Shown here piece after piece: positions 47,630 to 57,665 of a stretch of 64,000 bases of DNA. Origin of the DNA: Burkholderia arboris (lineage in GTDB: Bacteria > Pseudomonadota > Gammaproteobacteria > Burkholderiales > Burkholderiaceae). A program made the translations under genes and the position numbers. The notes under the pieces are model-generated. The model saw only the letters and a program-made list of their open reading frames with translations, did not search any database and was not told where the DNA came from. The stretch spans positions 124,001 through 188,000 of the forward strand of contig NZ_CABVPX010000004.1 in the NCBI RefSeq assembly GCF_902499125.1, in the 5' to 3' direction. Positions within the stretch are counted from its first letter, which is position 1. Every line of letters starts with the position of its first letter.

Positions 47630-47926
47630 CTGTTGCTCCGGCAGAATCCGCGCGCCGCCGCCGGGCGCGCGCCTGACTCTAGCTTACGTCCCCTGCAGAT
47701 TTCCGCGCGTATGATCGGTTACTTTTTGTTTCCTGCCCCGGACGGCCGCGCAGGCACGCCGCGTGCTGGCCCGTCCACCGCGCCGGCGTTGAAGTTGGCG
47801 CAAATGCCCTCAACTTGAACGATGTCAGGCTGACCGGCGCGGACGAGCGTTCGCGAGCAACCGGCAACCGCAAACCGGCGAGCTTCGGCCCGCCCAGACA
47901 GGAACGCGGCTCGCGCCGCCATCGAC

Positions 47927-49462
<1,536 letters not shown>

Positions 49463-49643
49463 CCGCGCCACGCGACGCACGGCCGTGCCGCTTCATGGCA
49501 CGACCGTGCGCTTCGCGCCTGTGCTACGTTTGCCATTGACGTGCATCAAGTTTTCTTCATCGCGCGTCGCGACAATGGTTGAAAGCCGACCGGCGCATCG
49601 CTCGCCGCGTCCATTCCGTTTGTGCTACCCCGGGTCCTTTGCC

Positions 49644-50525
49644 ATGCAGTCGGCCGTCAGCCAAACGCACGAGGAAAACCGGCATATCGCGGCCTGCCTG
49701 CGCGAGGCCGCGCAGTGGCTCGTCGACCAGGGCGCGAACCCGTACCGGGTCGCCGCATATCGCGCGGCGGCCGATACGGTCGACGCGCTCGACCGTGATC
49801 TCCGCACCTTGTTCGAGTCAGGCGGCATCGACACGCTCGGCGCGCTGCCCGACATCGGCACGGGCGTCGCGCAGGCGATCGCCGAGTTGCTGGTGACGGG
49901 ACGCTGGCGCCAGCTCGACCGCCTGCGCGGCGATGCCGAACGTACGTCCGCTTTCGAAGCGGTGCCGGGCATCGGCCACGCGCTCGCGCTGCGCATTCAC
50001 GACGCACTGCACATCGACACGCTCGAGGAACTCGAACGCGCGGCCCGCAACGGCCAGCTCGAAACGATCGCGGGCGTCGGCCCGCGGCGTGCGGTCGGCA
50101 TCCGCGCCGCGCTCGACGACGTGCTGAGCCGCCGGCGGCGCTGGCTGGGCCACATGCAAAACGCCGGTCCGGGCACGGAGCCGCCCGTCGAACTGCTGCT
50201 TTACATCGATCGCCAGTACCGCAACAAGGCCGCCGCCGGCGTGCTGCCGACGCTCGCGCACCGGCGCCTGAACGCGGACGCGTACGTCCCGCCGCCCGTG
50301 ATGCACATGACCAAGGGCGGCTGGCATTTCACCGCGCTGAGCCTGCATGCGTCGATGCGCACGCCGGAAGCCGTCCGCCCGACGGACTGGGTTTCGCTCT
50401 ACTTCTACGACGCCGCGCAGTGCGAGCACCAGCGCACCGTGTTCACCGAAACGTTCGGCTCGCTCGTCGGCAAGCGCATCGTGCGCGGGCGCGAGATGGA
50501 ATGCCGCGTGTATTACGCGGGATGA
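49644..50525 (+). CDS. Helix-hairpin-helix protein related to the PolX N-terminal domain
   Basis: The 293-residue protein starts with an N-terminal helix bundle as in DNA polymerase X (ENRHIAACLREAAQWLVDQGANPYRVAAYRAAADTV in two halves), then two helix-hairpin-helix motifs (LGALPDIGTGVAQAIAELL; FEAVPGIGHALALRIHDALH) and a third-like LETIAGVGPRRAVGIRAAL. The polymerase nucleotidyl-transfer domain and the PHP domain are absent. The C-terminal 130 residues are not recognised. It should bind DNA. The ATG at 49644 lacks a good ribosome site; ATG 49575 is an alternative. Confidence 0.75.
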   Translation: MQSAVSQTHEENRHIAACLREAAQWLVDQGANPYRVAAYRAAADTVDALDRDLRTLFESGGIDTLGALPDIGTGVAQAIAELLVTGRWRQLDRLRGDAERTSAFEAVPGIGHALALRIHDALHIDTLEELERAARNGQLETIAGVGPRRAVGIRAALDDVLSRRRRWLGHMQNAGPGTEPPVELLLYIDRQYRNKAAAGVLPTLAHRRLNADAYVPPPVMHMTKGGWHFTALSLHASMRTPEAVRPTDWVSLYFYDAAQCEHQRTVFTETFGSLVGKRIVRGREMECRVYYAG

Positions 50526-50526
50526 A

Positions 50527-51348
50527 TCATGCGTCGGAGGATTCGCTGACGTCGAACGCTGCGTCGAGCAGCGACGCGATCTCGCGACATGCACGGGTGA
50601 GCGTGCGTGAACGGCGACGTGCGTGTTCGAGGTCGAGATTGAGCGATGTCCAATGCGACACGTAATCGTCCGCCTTGCCCCGCTTCGGCACGTCGAACGT
50701 GAGCGACACCATGTAGCCGCCGGCCCAGCGAACCGGCATCACCAAGTCGAGCTGGAACTTCGTGATCGCACCATGGCGGAACCGGAACCAGTCATCGCCG
50801 GCGCGGAATCCCGACCACGCACCGTCGTTCGACGCGAACACCGTCAGCGTGTCGTCCGTCGACGTGGCCAGCATGTGCCCTGACGCCGCCAGTTCGGCCG
50901 CCGACACCATCGCCGCATCCGATCCGCCGCGACCGGACTCGACCTCCACGAACGCTTCGATCTTCCCCTTCAACCCGTCGTAGAAACGGCGCGTGATACC
51001 GCATCGCGCCTCGTCGTCAACCAGCACCAGTTGCTTGAATCGCGCGTGTTCGCCGTATTGAAGCGGCACGTCGGGTTCGTCGCCCAGCTCGTCCGCGGAC
51101 TCATCGTCAGGCTCGGCCCCTGCATCGTCGCCTGGCGCGGCCGGCGCTGCGGGTTCAGGCTGGACGCCGCCCCCGCGCCGCCGCTCCAACCAGCCCACGC
51201 TCCACGTCAGCAGCGCGGTCTGCGCTGCCAGCACGGCCGCCATCGTTGCGCACCCCGCGAGAAATCCGTAATGCGGCCCGATCTTCGATGCCGCATACGC
51301 GGCCGGAAGCAGGTAAAGCACAAGTAATGGCGCAAGCAATAACGACAC
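50527..51348 (-). CDS. Hypothetical membrane-anchored protein
   Basis: The 273-residue product, from a GTG at 51348, has two N-terminal membrane segments (LLLAPLLVLYLLPAAYAA and FLAGCATMAAVLAAQTALLTW), an acidic linker rich in Asp, Glu and Pro (about residues 65-100), and a cytoplasmic domain with no recognised family. It contains two balanced beta-type stretches (TLTVFASNDGAWSGFRAGDDWF; LDLVMPVRWAGGYMVSLTF). The frame stays open to 51561 but the upstream part is Arg/Pro-rich shadow. It is convergent with the helix-hairpin-helix gene, one base apart. Function unknown. Confidence 0.6.
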   Translation of the reverse strand: MSLLLAPLLVLYLLPAAYAASKIGPHYGFLAGCATMAAVLAAQTALLTWSVGWLERRRGGGVQPEPAAPAAPGDDAGAEPDDESADELGDEPDVPLQYGEHARFKQLVLVDDEARCGITRRFYDGLKGKIEAFVEVESGRGGSDAAMVSAAELAASGHMLATSTDDTLTVFASNDGAWSGFRAGDDWFRFRHGAITKFQLDLVMPVRWAGGYMVSLTFDVPKRGKADDYVSHWTSLNLDLEHARRRSRTLTRACREIASLLDAAFDVSESSDA

Positions 51349-51458
51349 GTGGCAACCCTGTTGTTTCTGTTTTCGTGTGCGACGTCCGGCTGCGCATGGC
51401 GGCGGCGCTCCCTGCGGCCGGGCCGCTACGCCCCCCGCGCATCGCGTGGGCTCGCGGC

Positions 51459-51884
51459 CTACGCGCCTTCCGCCTTCGTGCGGCGCGCCGGATGACGATG
51501 CGCGGCGATGCGCAGCAGTTTCTGGAACGACGGGCATTCGAGATGGTTCGCCGCCGGGCACGCGACCGCATGCCGCAACGCATCGCGTACCGCACCGAGA
51601 CGGCGGATCGTGCGGTCGAGCTCGTCAGCCTTGCCGTCGAGCTTCGCGCGATCGATTGCGGGCCGGCCGTCCGCGCCGACCATCGCGAGGATGTCGTCGA
51701 GCGAGAAGCCGGCCTCGCGGCCAAGCGCGATCAACGCCAGGCGTTCCAGCACCGACTCGTCGTACTGCCGCCGCAGCCCGTGCCGGCCGATCGGCACGAT
51801 CAGCCCCTTTTCCTCGTAGTAGCGCAGCGTCGACGCGGGCAATCCCGTGCGCCGCGCGACGTCCGCAATGTCCAGTCGGCTCAT
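51459..51884 (-). CDS. MerR-family transcriptional regulator
   Basis: The 141-residue protein has the MerR winged helix at the N-terminus (DIADVARRTGLPASTLRYYEEKGL), the RRQYDESVLERLALIALGREAGFSL block, a dimer helix (AKLDGKADELDRTIRRLGAV) and a short C-terminal part with two Cys in ACPAANHLECPSF. The Cys pair could sense metal or oxidant; it is not the four-Cys site of SoxR. The start is 3 bases from a MerR-type promoter that faces the DUF2938 gene, and an almost identical element lies before the methyltransferase at 21509. Confidence 0.85.
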   Translation of the reverse strand: MSRLDIADVARRTGLPASTLRYYEEKGLIVPIGRHGLRRQYDESVLERLALIALGREAGFSLDDILAMVGADGRPAIDRAKLDGKADELDRTIRRLGAVRDALRHAVACPAANHLECPSFQKLLRIAAHRHPARRTKAEGA

Positions 51885-51886
51885 GC

Positions 51887-51917
51887 TTGACCTCAAGTGA
51901 ACTTGAAGTTGCAAGAT
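51887..51917 (+). promoter_or_regulatory. MerR-type promoter of the DUF2938 gene
   Basis: TTGACC (51887-51892) and CAAGAT (51912-51917) are 19 bp apart, and the spacer holds the dyad CTCAAG-N4-CTTGAAG. The 19-bp spacing is typical of promoters that MerR proteins twist into shape. It lies between merR (leftward) and the DUF2938 gene (rightward). Confidence 0.7.
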
Positions 51918-52024
51918 AACCGCTCGACTCCATCGAGACAAGCACGAACCGCCATGAAACCGTTGAAACCGCCTTGCATTCCGCTGCGCCCCGCAGCCAT
52001 CGCCGCCTGCCGTGGAGGTGCGCA

Positions 52025-52522
52025 ATGAGTTCGCCCGACGTTCTGTTGAACCTGCTGCTGATCGGCGCGGGCGCGACGTTCTTGATGGATCTGTGGACGC
52101 TGTTCCGGCGGCGTGCATTCGGCACTCCGTCGCTCGATTACGCACTGGTCGGCCGCTGGATTGGCCACATGATGCACGGCCGGTTCCGGCATGCGTCGAT
52201 CGTCGCCGCGTCGCCCGTGGCGGGCGAGCGTGCGCTCGGCTGGCTCGCGCATTACGCGATCGGCATCGCGTTCGCGGCGTTGCCCGTCGCGATCGCGGGC
52301 ACGGCATGGATCGACACGCCGACCCCCCTTCCCGCGCTCGTCGCCGGCGTCGCGAGCGTGGTCGCGCCGTTCTTCGTGATGCAGCCGGCATTCGGTTTCG
52401 GCATCGCGGCATCGCGCACGCCGCATCCGGGCATCGCGCGCCGGCGCAGCCTCGTCACGCATCTGTCGTACGGGGTGGGACTCTATCTCGCGGCTTTCGC
52501 GCTCGCGGCGCTGGCCCGTTGA
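52025..52522 (+). CDS. DUF2938 family membrane protein
   Basis: The 165-residue protein has four membrane segments (VLLNLLLIGAGATFLMDLWTLF; LAHYAIGIAFAALPVAIAG; ALVAGVASVVAPFFVM; THLSYGVGLYLAAFALAAL) with HMMHGRFRHASI in the first loop, as in DUF2938. The ATG has a TGGAGG site. Transcribed from a MerR-type promoter, it is probably induced by whatever the divergent MerR protein senses. Function unknown. Confidence 0.8.
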   Translation: MSSPDVLLNLLLIGAGATFLMDLWTLFRRRAFGTPSLDYALVGRWIGHMMHGRFRHASIVAASPVAGERALGWLAHYAIGIAFAALPVAIAGTAWIDTPTPLPALVAGVASVVAPFFVMQPAFGFGIAASRTPHPGIARRRSLVTHLSYGVGLYLAAFALAALAR

Positions 52523-52657
52523 ACATCCGGCTTCACATGAGCGGTGCCCGGCCGCGCGCATACAACCGGCAGCCGTCGGCGATTCATCGTGCGAACGCGC
52601 GATCCGTCGGCGCTCCCGTTGTTTCCAGCCCTCCGGCGCCCCGCGCAGGCGCCCACG

Positions 52658-53098
52658 TCACTCCCCGCCGCAATCGATCAGGTTGTGGCGTACGCGGCCG
52701 AGCAGCCGCACCAGCGTATCGCGTTCGTCGGGCGTGAAGCCGCGCAGCCCGTCGTCGGCGACGGTATCGCCCACTTCCAGCATCTGCGGAAAGATCTCGC
52801 GCGCCTTGTCGGTCAGCCGGATCACGAACGCGCGCCGGTCGTCGTCGTTCGCGACGCGTTCGATCCAGCCGTAACTTTCCATCCGGTCGAGCAGCCGCGT
52901 GAGCGAGATCGGCGTGATCTCGAGCCATTCGGCCAGCCGCGCCTGGTTCATCTCGCCCTTCCACGTCAGGTACGCGAGCACGCGGCTTTGCGCCCGCGTC
53001 AGCCCGATGCGCTTCGCGCGCCGGTCGAACAGGCGTCCGTTCAGGCGGGCCACGTCGGCGATCAGGTAACCGATCCGGTTCTCGTAAGTCTTGTCCAT
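52658..53098 (-). CDS. MarR-family transcriptional regulator
   Basis: The 146-residue protein has the MarR winged helix (TRAQSRVLAYLTWKGEMNQARLAEWLEITPISLTRLLDRMESYGWIERV in sequence, then the DDRRAFVIRLT wing). Such proteins usually repress a divergent efflux gene and let go on binding phenolic compounds. The EmrB-type transporter gene starts 135 bases away in the other direction, and an ATAAG-N4-CTTAT dyad overlaps its -10 element. Confidence 0.85.
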   Translation of the reverse strand: MDKTYENRIGYLIADVARLNGRLFDRRAKRIGLTRAQSRVLAYLTWKGEMNQARLAEWLEITPISLTRLLDRMESYGWIERVANDDDRRAFVIRLTDKAREIFPQMLEVGDTVADDGLRGFTPDERDTLVRLLGRVRHNLIDCGGE

Positions 53099-53161
53099 CC
53101 GCCGATTATAGGGTCAAGCCGTCAACCAGCCGTGGCTCGCGCCCTGGCGATAAGCAGCTAT

Positions 53162-53179
53162 ATAATAAGTGTGCTTATA
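53162..53179 (+). promoter_or_regulatory. -10 element with MarR-type dyad before the efflux gene
   Basis: TATAAT at 53162-53167 is overlapped by ATAAG (53166-53170) / CTTAT (53175-53179). A repressor bound here would block the promoter of the efflux gene. The -35 element is not clear. Confidence 0.5.
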
Positions 53180-53233
53180 ACTTGAGCCATACCGGATCGC
53201 CGCCCACGGCGACCACCCCACGGAGACACCCGC

Positions 53234-54763
53234 TTGAACCCCGCCGCCGACGCCCCCGCCTCGCCCGCCCTGAACCGGCCGATGCTGACCCTGTCGATCA
53301 TGCTCGCCACGCTGATCCAGACCCTCGACAGCACGATCGCGAACGTCGCGCTGCCGCACATGCAGGGCACGCTGTCCGCGTCGCAGGACGAAATCACGTG
53401 GGTGCTGACCTCCTACATCGTCGCCGCGGCGATCGCGACGCCGCTCACCGGCTGGCTGTCCGACCGGCTCAGCGTCAAACGGCTGCTGATCGTGTCGATC
53501 GCGGGCTTCACGGTGGCGTCGGCGCTGTGCGGGCTGTCGGAGACGCTCGTGCAGATCGTCGGCGCGCGGCTGCTGCAGGGCGTGTTCGGTGCCGCGCTGG
53601 TACCGCTGTCCCAGTCGATCCTGCTCGACATCAACCCGCGCGAGAAACAAGGCCAGGCGATGGCGATCTGGGGGATGGGCGTGATGGTCGGCCCGATCCT
53701 CGGCCCGACGCTCGGCGGCTGGCTCACCGACAGCTACAACTGGCGCTGGGTGTTCTTCATCAACGTGCCGATCGGCGCGTTCGCGCTCGCCGGCGTGATG
53801 ACCTTCCTGCCGGCGCGCGCACCGCGCCCGCACGTGAAATTCGACGCGTTCGGCTTCGCGACGCTGGCGCTCGCGATCGGCGCGTTCCAGGCGATGCTCG
53901 ACCGCGGCGAACAGCTCGACTGGTTCGGTTCGTACGAAATCCGCATCGAGGCGCTCGTCGCCGCGCTCAGCTTCGCGTTCTTCCTCGTGCACACGGCGAC
54001 CGCCGGCAAGGCGTCGTTCTTCAAGTCGGAACTGCTGCGCGACCCGAACTTCGCGACGGGCACGCTGTTCATCTTCGTGGTCGGCGCGGTGCTGTACGCG
54101 ACGCGTGCGCTGCTGCCGCCGATGCTGCAGAACCTGATGGGCTACCCGGTCGCGACGACGGGCCTCGTCACCGCGCCGAGCGGCGCCGGCACGATGATCG
54201 CGATGCTGTTCGTCGGCAGGCTGTTGAAGTACGTGGATGCGCGGATGCTGCTGCTCGCGGGGCTGTCGATTTCCGCGCTCGCGCTGTGGCAGATGATGCA
54301 GTACACGGTCGTGCTGTCCGAATCGGACATCGTGTGGCCGGGTGTGGTCCAGGGCTTCGGGCTGGGGCTCGTGTTCGTGCCGCTGAGCGCGCTGTCGTTC
54401 TCGACGCTGCCGCCCGACCTGCGCGCGGACGGCACGGCCACCTACAGCCTGATGCGCAACATCGGCAGCAGTATCGGCATCTCGATCGTGCAGACGCTGA
54501 TGACGCGCAACACGCAGGTCGCGCATGCCGACCTCGCCACCCACATCACGCCGTTCAACCCGGCCGTGCAGGCGATGACCGGCAGCCGCCTCGACATCGC
54601 GCTGCTCGACCGCACGATCAACCAGCAGGCGACGATGATCGCTTACCTGAACGACTTCAAGCTGATGTTCGTCGCGACGCTGCTGATGATCCCGCTATTG
54701 CTGCTGATCCGCCCGCCGCAGAAAACGGCGAGCGTCGACGTTGCGCACGCGGCGATGGACTGA
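53234..54763 (+). CDS. DHA2-family drug efflux transporter (EmrB/QacA type)
   Basis: The 509-residue transporter has the DHA2 marks: LDSTIANVALPHMQGTLSAS in helix 1 (motif D1), GWLSDRLSVKRLL after helix 2, and GVMVGPILGPTLGGWLTDSYNWRW for motif C in helix 5; 14 helices are expected. It starts at a TTG (53234) with a CGGAGACA site, an unusual start. No emrA-type adaptor or outer-membrane channel gene is adjacent, so it may work alone or share partners. It is probably controlled by the divergent MarR protein. Confidence 0.87.
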   Translation: MNPAADAPASPALNRPMLTLSIMLATLIQTLDSTIANVALPHMQGTLSASQDEITWVLTSYIVAAAIATPLTGWLSDRLSVKRLLIVSIAGFTVASALCGLSETLVQIVGARLLQGVFGAALVPLSQSILLDINPREKQGQAMAIWGMGVMVGPILGPTLGGWLTDSYNWRWVFFINVPIGAFALAGVMTFLPARAPRPHVKFDAFGFATLALAIGAFQAMLDRGEQLDWFGSYEIRIEALVAALSFAFFLVHTATAGKASFFKSELLRDPNFATGTLFIFVVGAVLYATRALLPPMLQNLMGYPVATTGLVTAPSGAGTMIAMLFVGRLLKYVDARMLLLAGLSISALALWQMMQYTVVLSESDIVWPGVVQGFGLGLVFVPLSALSFSTLPPDLRADGTATYSLMRNIGSSIGISIVQTLMTRNTQVAHADLATHITPFNPAVQAMTGSRLDIALLDRTINQQATMIAYLNDFKLMFVATLLMIPLLLLIRPPQKTASVDVAHAAMD

Positions 54764-54788
54764 CGGGCGCACGCGCGGCGCGCGCCCG
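54764..54788. terminator. GC-rich hairpin between convergent genes
   Basis: CGGGCGC (54764-54770) pairs with GCGCCCG (54782-54788) across 11 bases, in the 42-base gap between the efflux and CoA-transferase stops. It has no T-run. Confidence 0.4.
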
Positions 54789-54805
54789 ATCCGCATGTGG
54801 CCGCG

Positions 54806-56320
54806 TCAGACCTTCATCGTGCCGGTCCGCACGTAGCGCTCGTGCCACGACAGCGCCTCGGCGAGCAGGTGCGGCGTGTGCTTGCCGAAGCTCTCGTGCG
54901 ATGCGCGCTCGAAGTAGTCCTCGAGCATCGGCCGGTAGTCGGGATGCGCGCAGGTCGCGATGACCTTGCGCGCGCGCTGCTTCGGCGACAGGCCGCGCAG
55001 GTCGGCCAGGCCCTGCTCGGTCACGACCACCGCGACGTCGTGCTCGGTATGGTCGACGTGGCTCGCCATCGGCACGATCCGCGAGATCGCACCGCCCTTC
55101 GCGGTACTCGCCGACATGAAGCACGACAGGTAGCCGTTGCGCGCGAAATCGCCCGAGCCGCCGATGCCGTTCTGGATCTTCGTGCCCATCACGTGGGTCG
55201 AGTTCACGTTGCCGTAGATGTCGGCCTCGATCATCCCGTTCATCGCGATGCAGCCGAGGCGGCGCACGAGTTCCGGATGGTTGCTGATCTCCTGCGGGCG
55301 CAGCACGATCTTCTCGCGGAACGTCGCGATTTCGTCGGCGAAGCGCTGCACGGCGGCCGGGCTCAACGACAGCGCAGTGGCCGACGCGAAGCTCAGCGTG
55401 CCGTCGTCGAGCAGGTCGAGCATGCCGTCCTGGATCACTTCGGTGTAGGCGGTCAGGTTCGAGAAGCCGGCCGAGCTGAGTTCCGCGAGCACCGCGTTGG
55501 TGATGTTGCCAACGCCGGACTGCAGCGGCAGCAGGTTTTCCGGCAGGCGGCCGCGCTTCACTTCGTGGCGCAGGAAGTCGATCAGCTGCAGCGCGATCTG
55601 CTTCGACGTCGCGTCCGGCGCGGAGAACGCATTGCTGCGATCGGGCGCGTCGGTCTCGACGATCGCGACGATCTTGTCGGCCGGGCAGCGCAGGTACGGC
55701 TCGCCGATCCGGTCGTCGCTCTTCGTCAGCGGAATCGGCTTGCGGTGCGGCGGCAGCGCGGTGCCGTAGTAGATGTCGTGCATCCCGTCGAGGCCGAGCG
55801 GCTGACGCGAGTTGACCTCGAGGATCACGTGCTTCGCGCGCTCCAGCCAGGTCTTGTTGTTGCCGATCGACGCGGACGGGATCAGCAGGCCGTCCTCGCG
55901 GATGCCGGCGACTTCGACGATCGCGACATCGAGATCGCCGTACAGCCCGAACCACGCGTACTGCGCGACGTGGCTCAGGTGGACGTCCTGGTAATCGACT
56001 TCACCGCTGTTGATCTTGTCGCGCAGCGTCGGGTCGGACTGGTACGGCAGCCGCATCGAGATGCCGTTGGTGCGGGCAAGCGCGCCGTCGAGTTCCGGCG
56101 CGGTCGATGCGCCGGTCAGCACGTTGATCCGGAAATCCTCGCCGCGCGCGTGCGCCGCGTCGATATGGGTGGCAAGCGCGGCCGGTACGGCCTTCGGGTA
56201 GCCCGAACCGGTGAAGCCGCTCATGGCGACGGTCATGCCGGGACGGATCAGCGCGGCGGCTTCGTCGGCGGTGCGGACGAGCGAACGCAGGGCGGGAGCG
56301 AGGATGCGTGATGAAGACAT
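54806..56320 (-). CDS. Acetyl-CoA hydrolase / succinyl-CoA:acetate CoA-transferase family
   Basis: The 504-residue protein belongs to the Cat1/AarC/ScpC family. It has SGFTGSGYPKAVPAAL near the N-terminus and the catalytic-glutamate region PLQSGVGNITNAVLAEL with SSAGFSNLTAYTEVIQDGMLDLL after it; the expected nucleophile Glu is in TEVIQ. Length matches AarC (505). It exchanges CoA between succinyl-CoA or propionyl-CoA and acetate. The ATG at 56320 is the only plausible start, without a strong ribosome site. It stands alone. Confidence 0.9.
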   Translation of the reverse strand: MSSSRILAPALRSLVRTADEAAALIRPGMTVAMSGFTGSGYPKAVPAALATHIDAAHARGEDFRINVLTGASTAPELDGALARTNGISMRLPYQSDPTLRDKINSGEVDYQDVHLSHVAQYAWFGLYGDLDVAIVEVAGIREDGLLIPSASIGNNKTWLERAKHVILEVNSRQPLGLDGMHDIYYGTALPPHRKPIPLTKSDDRIGEPYLRCPADKIVAIVETDAPDRSNAFSAPDATSKQIALQLIDFLRHEVKRGRLPENLLPLQSGVGNITNAVLAELSSAGFSNLTAYTEVIQDGMLDLLDDGTLSFASATALSLSPAAVQRFADEIATFREKIVLRPQEISNHPELVRRLGCIAMNGMIEADIYGNVNSTHVMGTKIQNGIGGSGDFARNGYLSCFMSASTAKGGAISRIVPMASHVDHTEHDVAVVVTEQGLADLRGLSPKQRARKVIATCAHPDYRPMLEDYFERASHESFGKHTPHLLAEALSWHERYVRTGTMKV

Positions 56321-56936
56321 GGCTGGTTTCTGACGCTTTGATCTGTCGTTGACGTCGCGGGGGGTGTCTCCTGAGCGACATGAAGCCCTTGGGGCCGCGC
56401 GGGGCGGCCGGCACCACAGGCACGGTCGGAGTATCGCAGAGGCCATCGCCGCGAAATGTCCGCTGGATGCAAAAGATCCTTGCCGAATATGCCGGGTATC
56501 GAACGACCGTTCTGTGACAGGCAATCCGCACGCGCCGGATGCACGCGAAAGGTGCACGAAAGCATCGGAACGAATGACCGGACACGGATCGCCAACCTTC
56601 GCGCATCAATCGGCGGATTTTCTTTGCAATTTGCCGCCCGGCGATCGGTAATCGCCGATGAAACCGCGGCGCGGCCAATTGTCACCCGATGCGGCTTTTC
56701 CGGACCTGACGCACATCAACGTCGCATGCGCTGCGCGCCGCCCGCCGGCTCGCTCGAAAAGCTCCGGCGGATCGGCCTGCGAGGCCCGTCCGTCCTTGAC
56801 AGCCGCGTGACGCGAGCCACACTGGAATACGGGTCCGGCCGCGCCGTTTGCCGTCCCGATCGCCCGCGCTTGCGCACGTCCGGGATCGACCGGCCGATAC
56901 GAGCAAGACGCGGTAACACTCCCGCATGTCAGGACA
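56321..56936. other. Gene-free divergent spacer before the phosphonate operon
   Basis: These 616 bases lie between the CoA-transferase (leftward) and the phosphonate operon (rightward). No supported gene, RNA or strong repeat was seen. The frames open here are arginine-rich and lack starts with ribosome sites. GC falls and codon bias is lost toward the operon, with an AT-rich end at 56941-56980. Confidence 0.5.
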
Positions 56937-56966
56937 TTGATCGAATAAAAAGCACCAAATTACAAT
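56937..56966 (+). promoter_or_regulatory. Promoter of the phosphonate/phosphonolipid operon
   Basis: TTGATC (56937-56942) and TACAAT (56961-56966), 18 bp apart, stand in an AT-rich stretch. Transcription would start near 56973, only about 12 bases before the first ATG, and that ATG has no Shine-Dalgarno motif, so the leader is very short. Confidence 0.55.
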
Positions 56967-56984
56967 TCCGTATATATTTCGCCG

Positions 56985-57665
56985 ATGGACCAAAGAAAAA
57001 CCGCCACACGCTCCGAGCCCCCCCTGCCACGCACCTGGGATGCGCGGCTCGCGCGCTCGCTTGTCCGACCGCTCGTCGATACACCCGTCACCCCGAATCA
57101 CCTCACTACCGTTCGCCTGCTGATCGGCCTCGCCGGCGCCTGGTGCCTTGCGCACGGCGGCTTCGGCTGGAGCAACGCAGGCGCGTTCCTGATCGTGCTG
57201 TCGAACTTCGTCGATCACACCGATGGCGAACTCGCGCGCATCAGCGGCAAGTCCAGCAAGATCGGTCATTTTTACGATCTCGCGGCCGATGCGCTCGTGA
57301 CGGTCGCGCTGTTCGTCAGCATGGGCCTCGGCATCGTCGCCCAGGGCGGCCAGATGGCAGCATCGCCGGTGCTGCTCGGCGCCGTGGCCGGCGCGGCCGT
57401 CGCGCTGATCTTCTTCCTGCGCATGCGGATCGAATCGATCGCCGGCAAGGCCGGCACCAAGCAGGCATTCGCAGGCGGCTTCGAAACCGAGGACGTGCTG
57501 TACCTGCTGCCGATCGTGACGCTCGTGGACGGCGTCGAGCCGTTCCTGCTCGCGGCGTCGATCGGCGCCCCGCTGTTCGCCGCATGGGTCGTGATCGACT
57601 GGTGGCGCATCGTCCGCCGCGGCAACGCCCCGCAGAATTCAACTGAAATCCAGGCTTCCAAATGA
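56985..57665 (+). CDS. CDP-alcohol phosphatidyltransferase family protein
   Basis: The 226-residue membrane enzyme has the full family motif D77-x2-D80-G81-x2-A84-R85-x8-G94-x3-D98-x3-D102, with all metal-binding Asp residues, and five to six helices. Family members transfer a phospho-alcohol from a CDP-alcohol to another alcohol. In this operon, with genes for 2-aminoethylphosphonate (AEP), the expected reaction is transfer of AEP from CMP-AEP to diacylglycerol or a related lipid. This is inference; phosphatidylglycerol-phosphate- or inositol-type activity cannot be excluded. The gene overlaps the next one by ATGA. Confidence 0.85.
   Translation: MDQRKTATRSEPPLPRTWDARLARSLVRPLVDTPVTPNHLTTVRLLIGLAGAWCLAHGGFGWSNAGAFLIVLSNFVDHTDGELARISGKSSKIGHFYDLAADALVTVALFVSMGLGIVAQGGQMAASPVLLGAVAGAAVALIFFLRMRIESIAGKAGTKQAFAGGFETEDVLYLLPIVTLVDGVEPFLLAASIGAPLFAAWVVIDWWRIVRRGNAPQNSTEIQASK

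Noticed and set aside
47780-47826. TTGAAGTT...AACTTGAA near the sigma-factor gene as another MerR-type site
   Set aside because: The arms do not form the same dyad, the spacing is wrong and no -10 element follows.
56682-57269. Leftward open frame of 195 codons at the start of the phosphonate operon
   Set aside because: It overlaps the phosphatidyltransferase gene antisense, has no ribosome site and a mixed composition.
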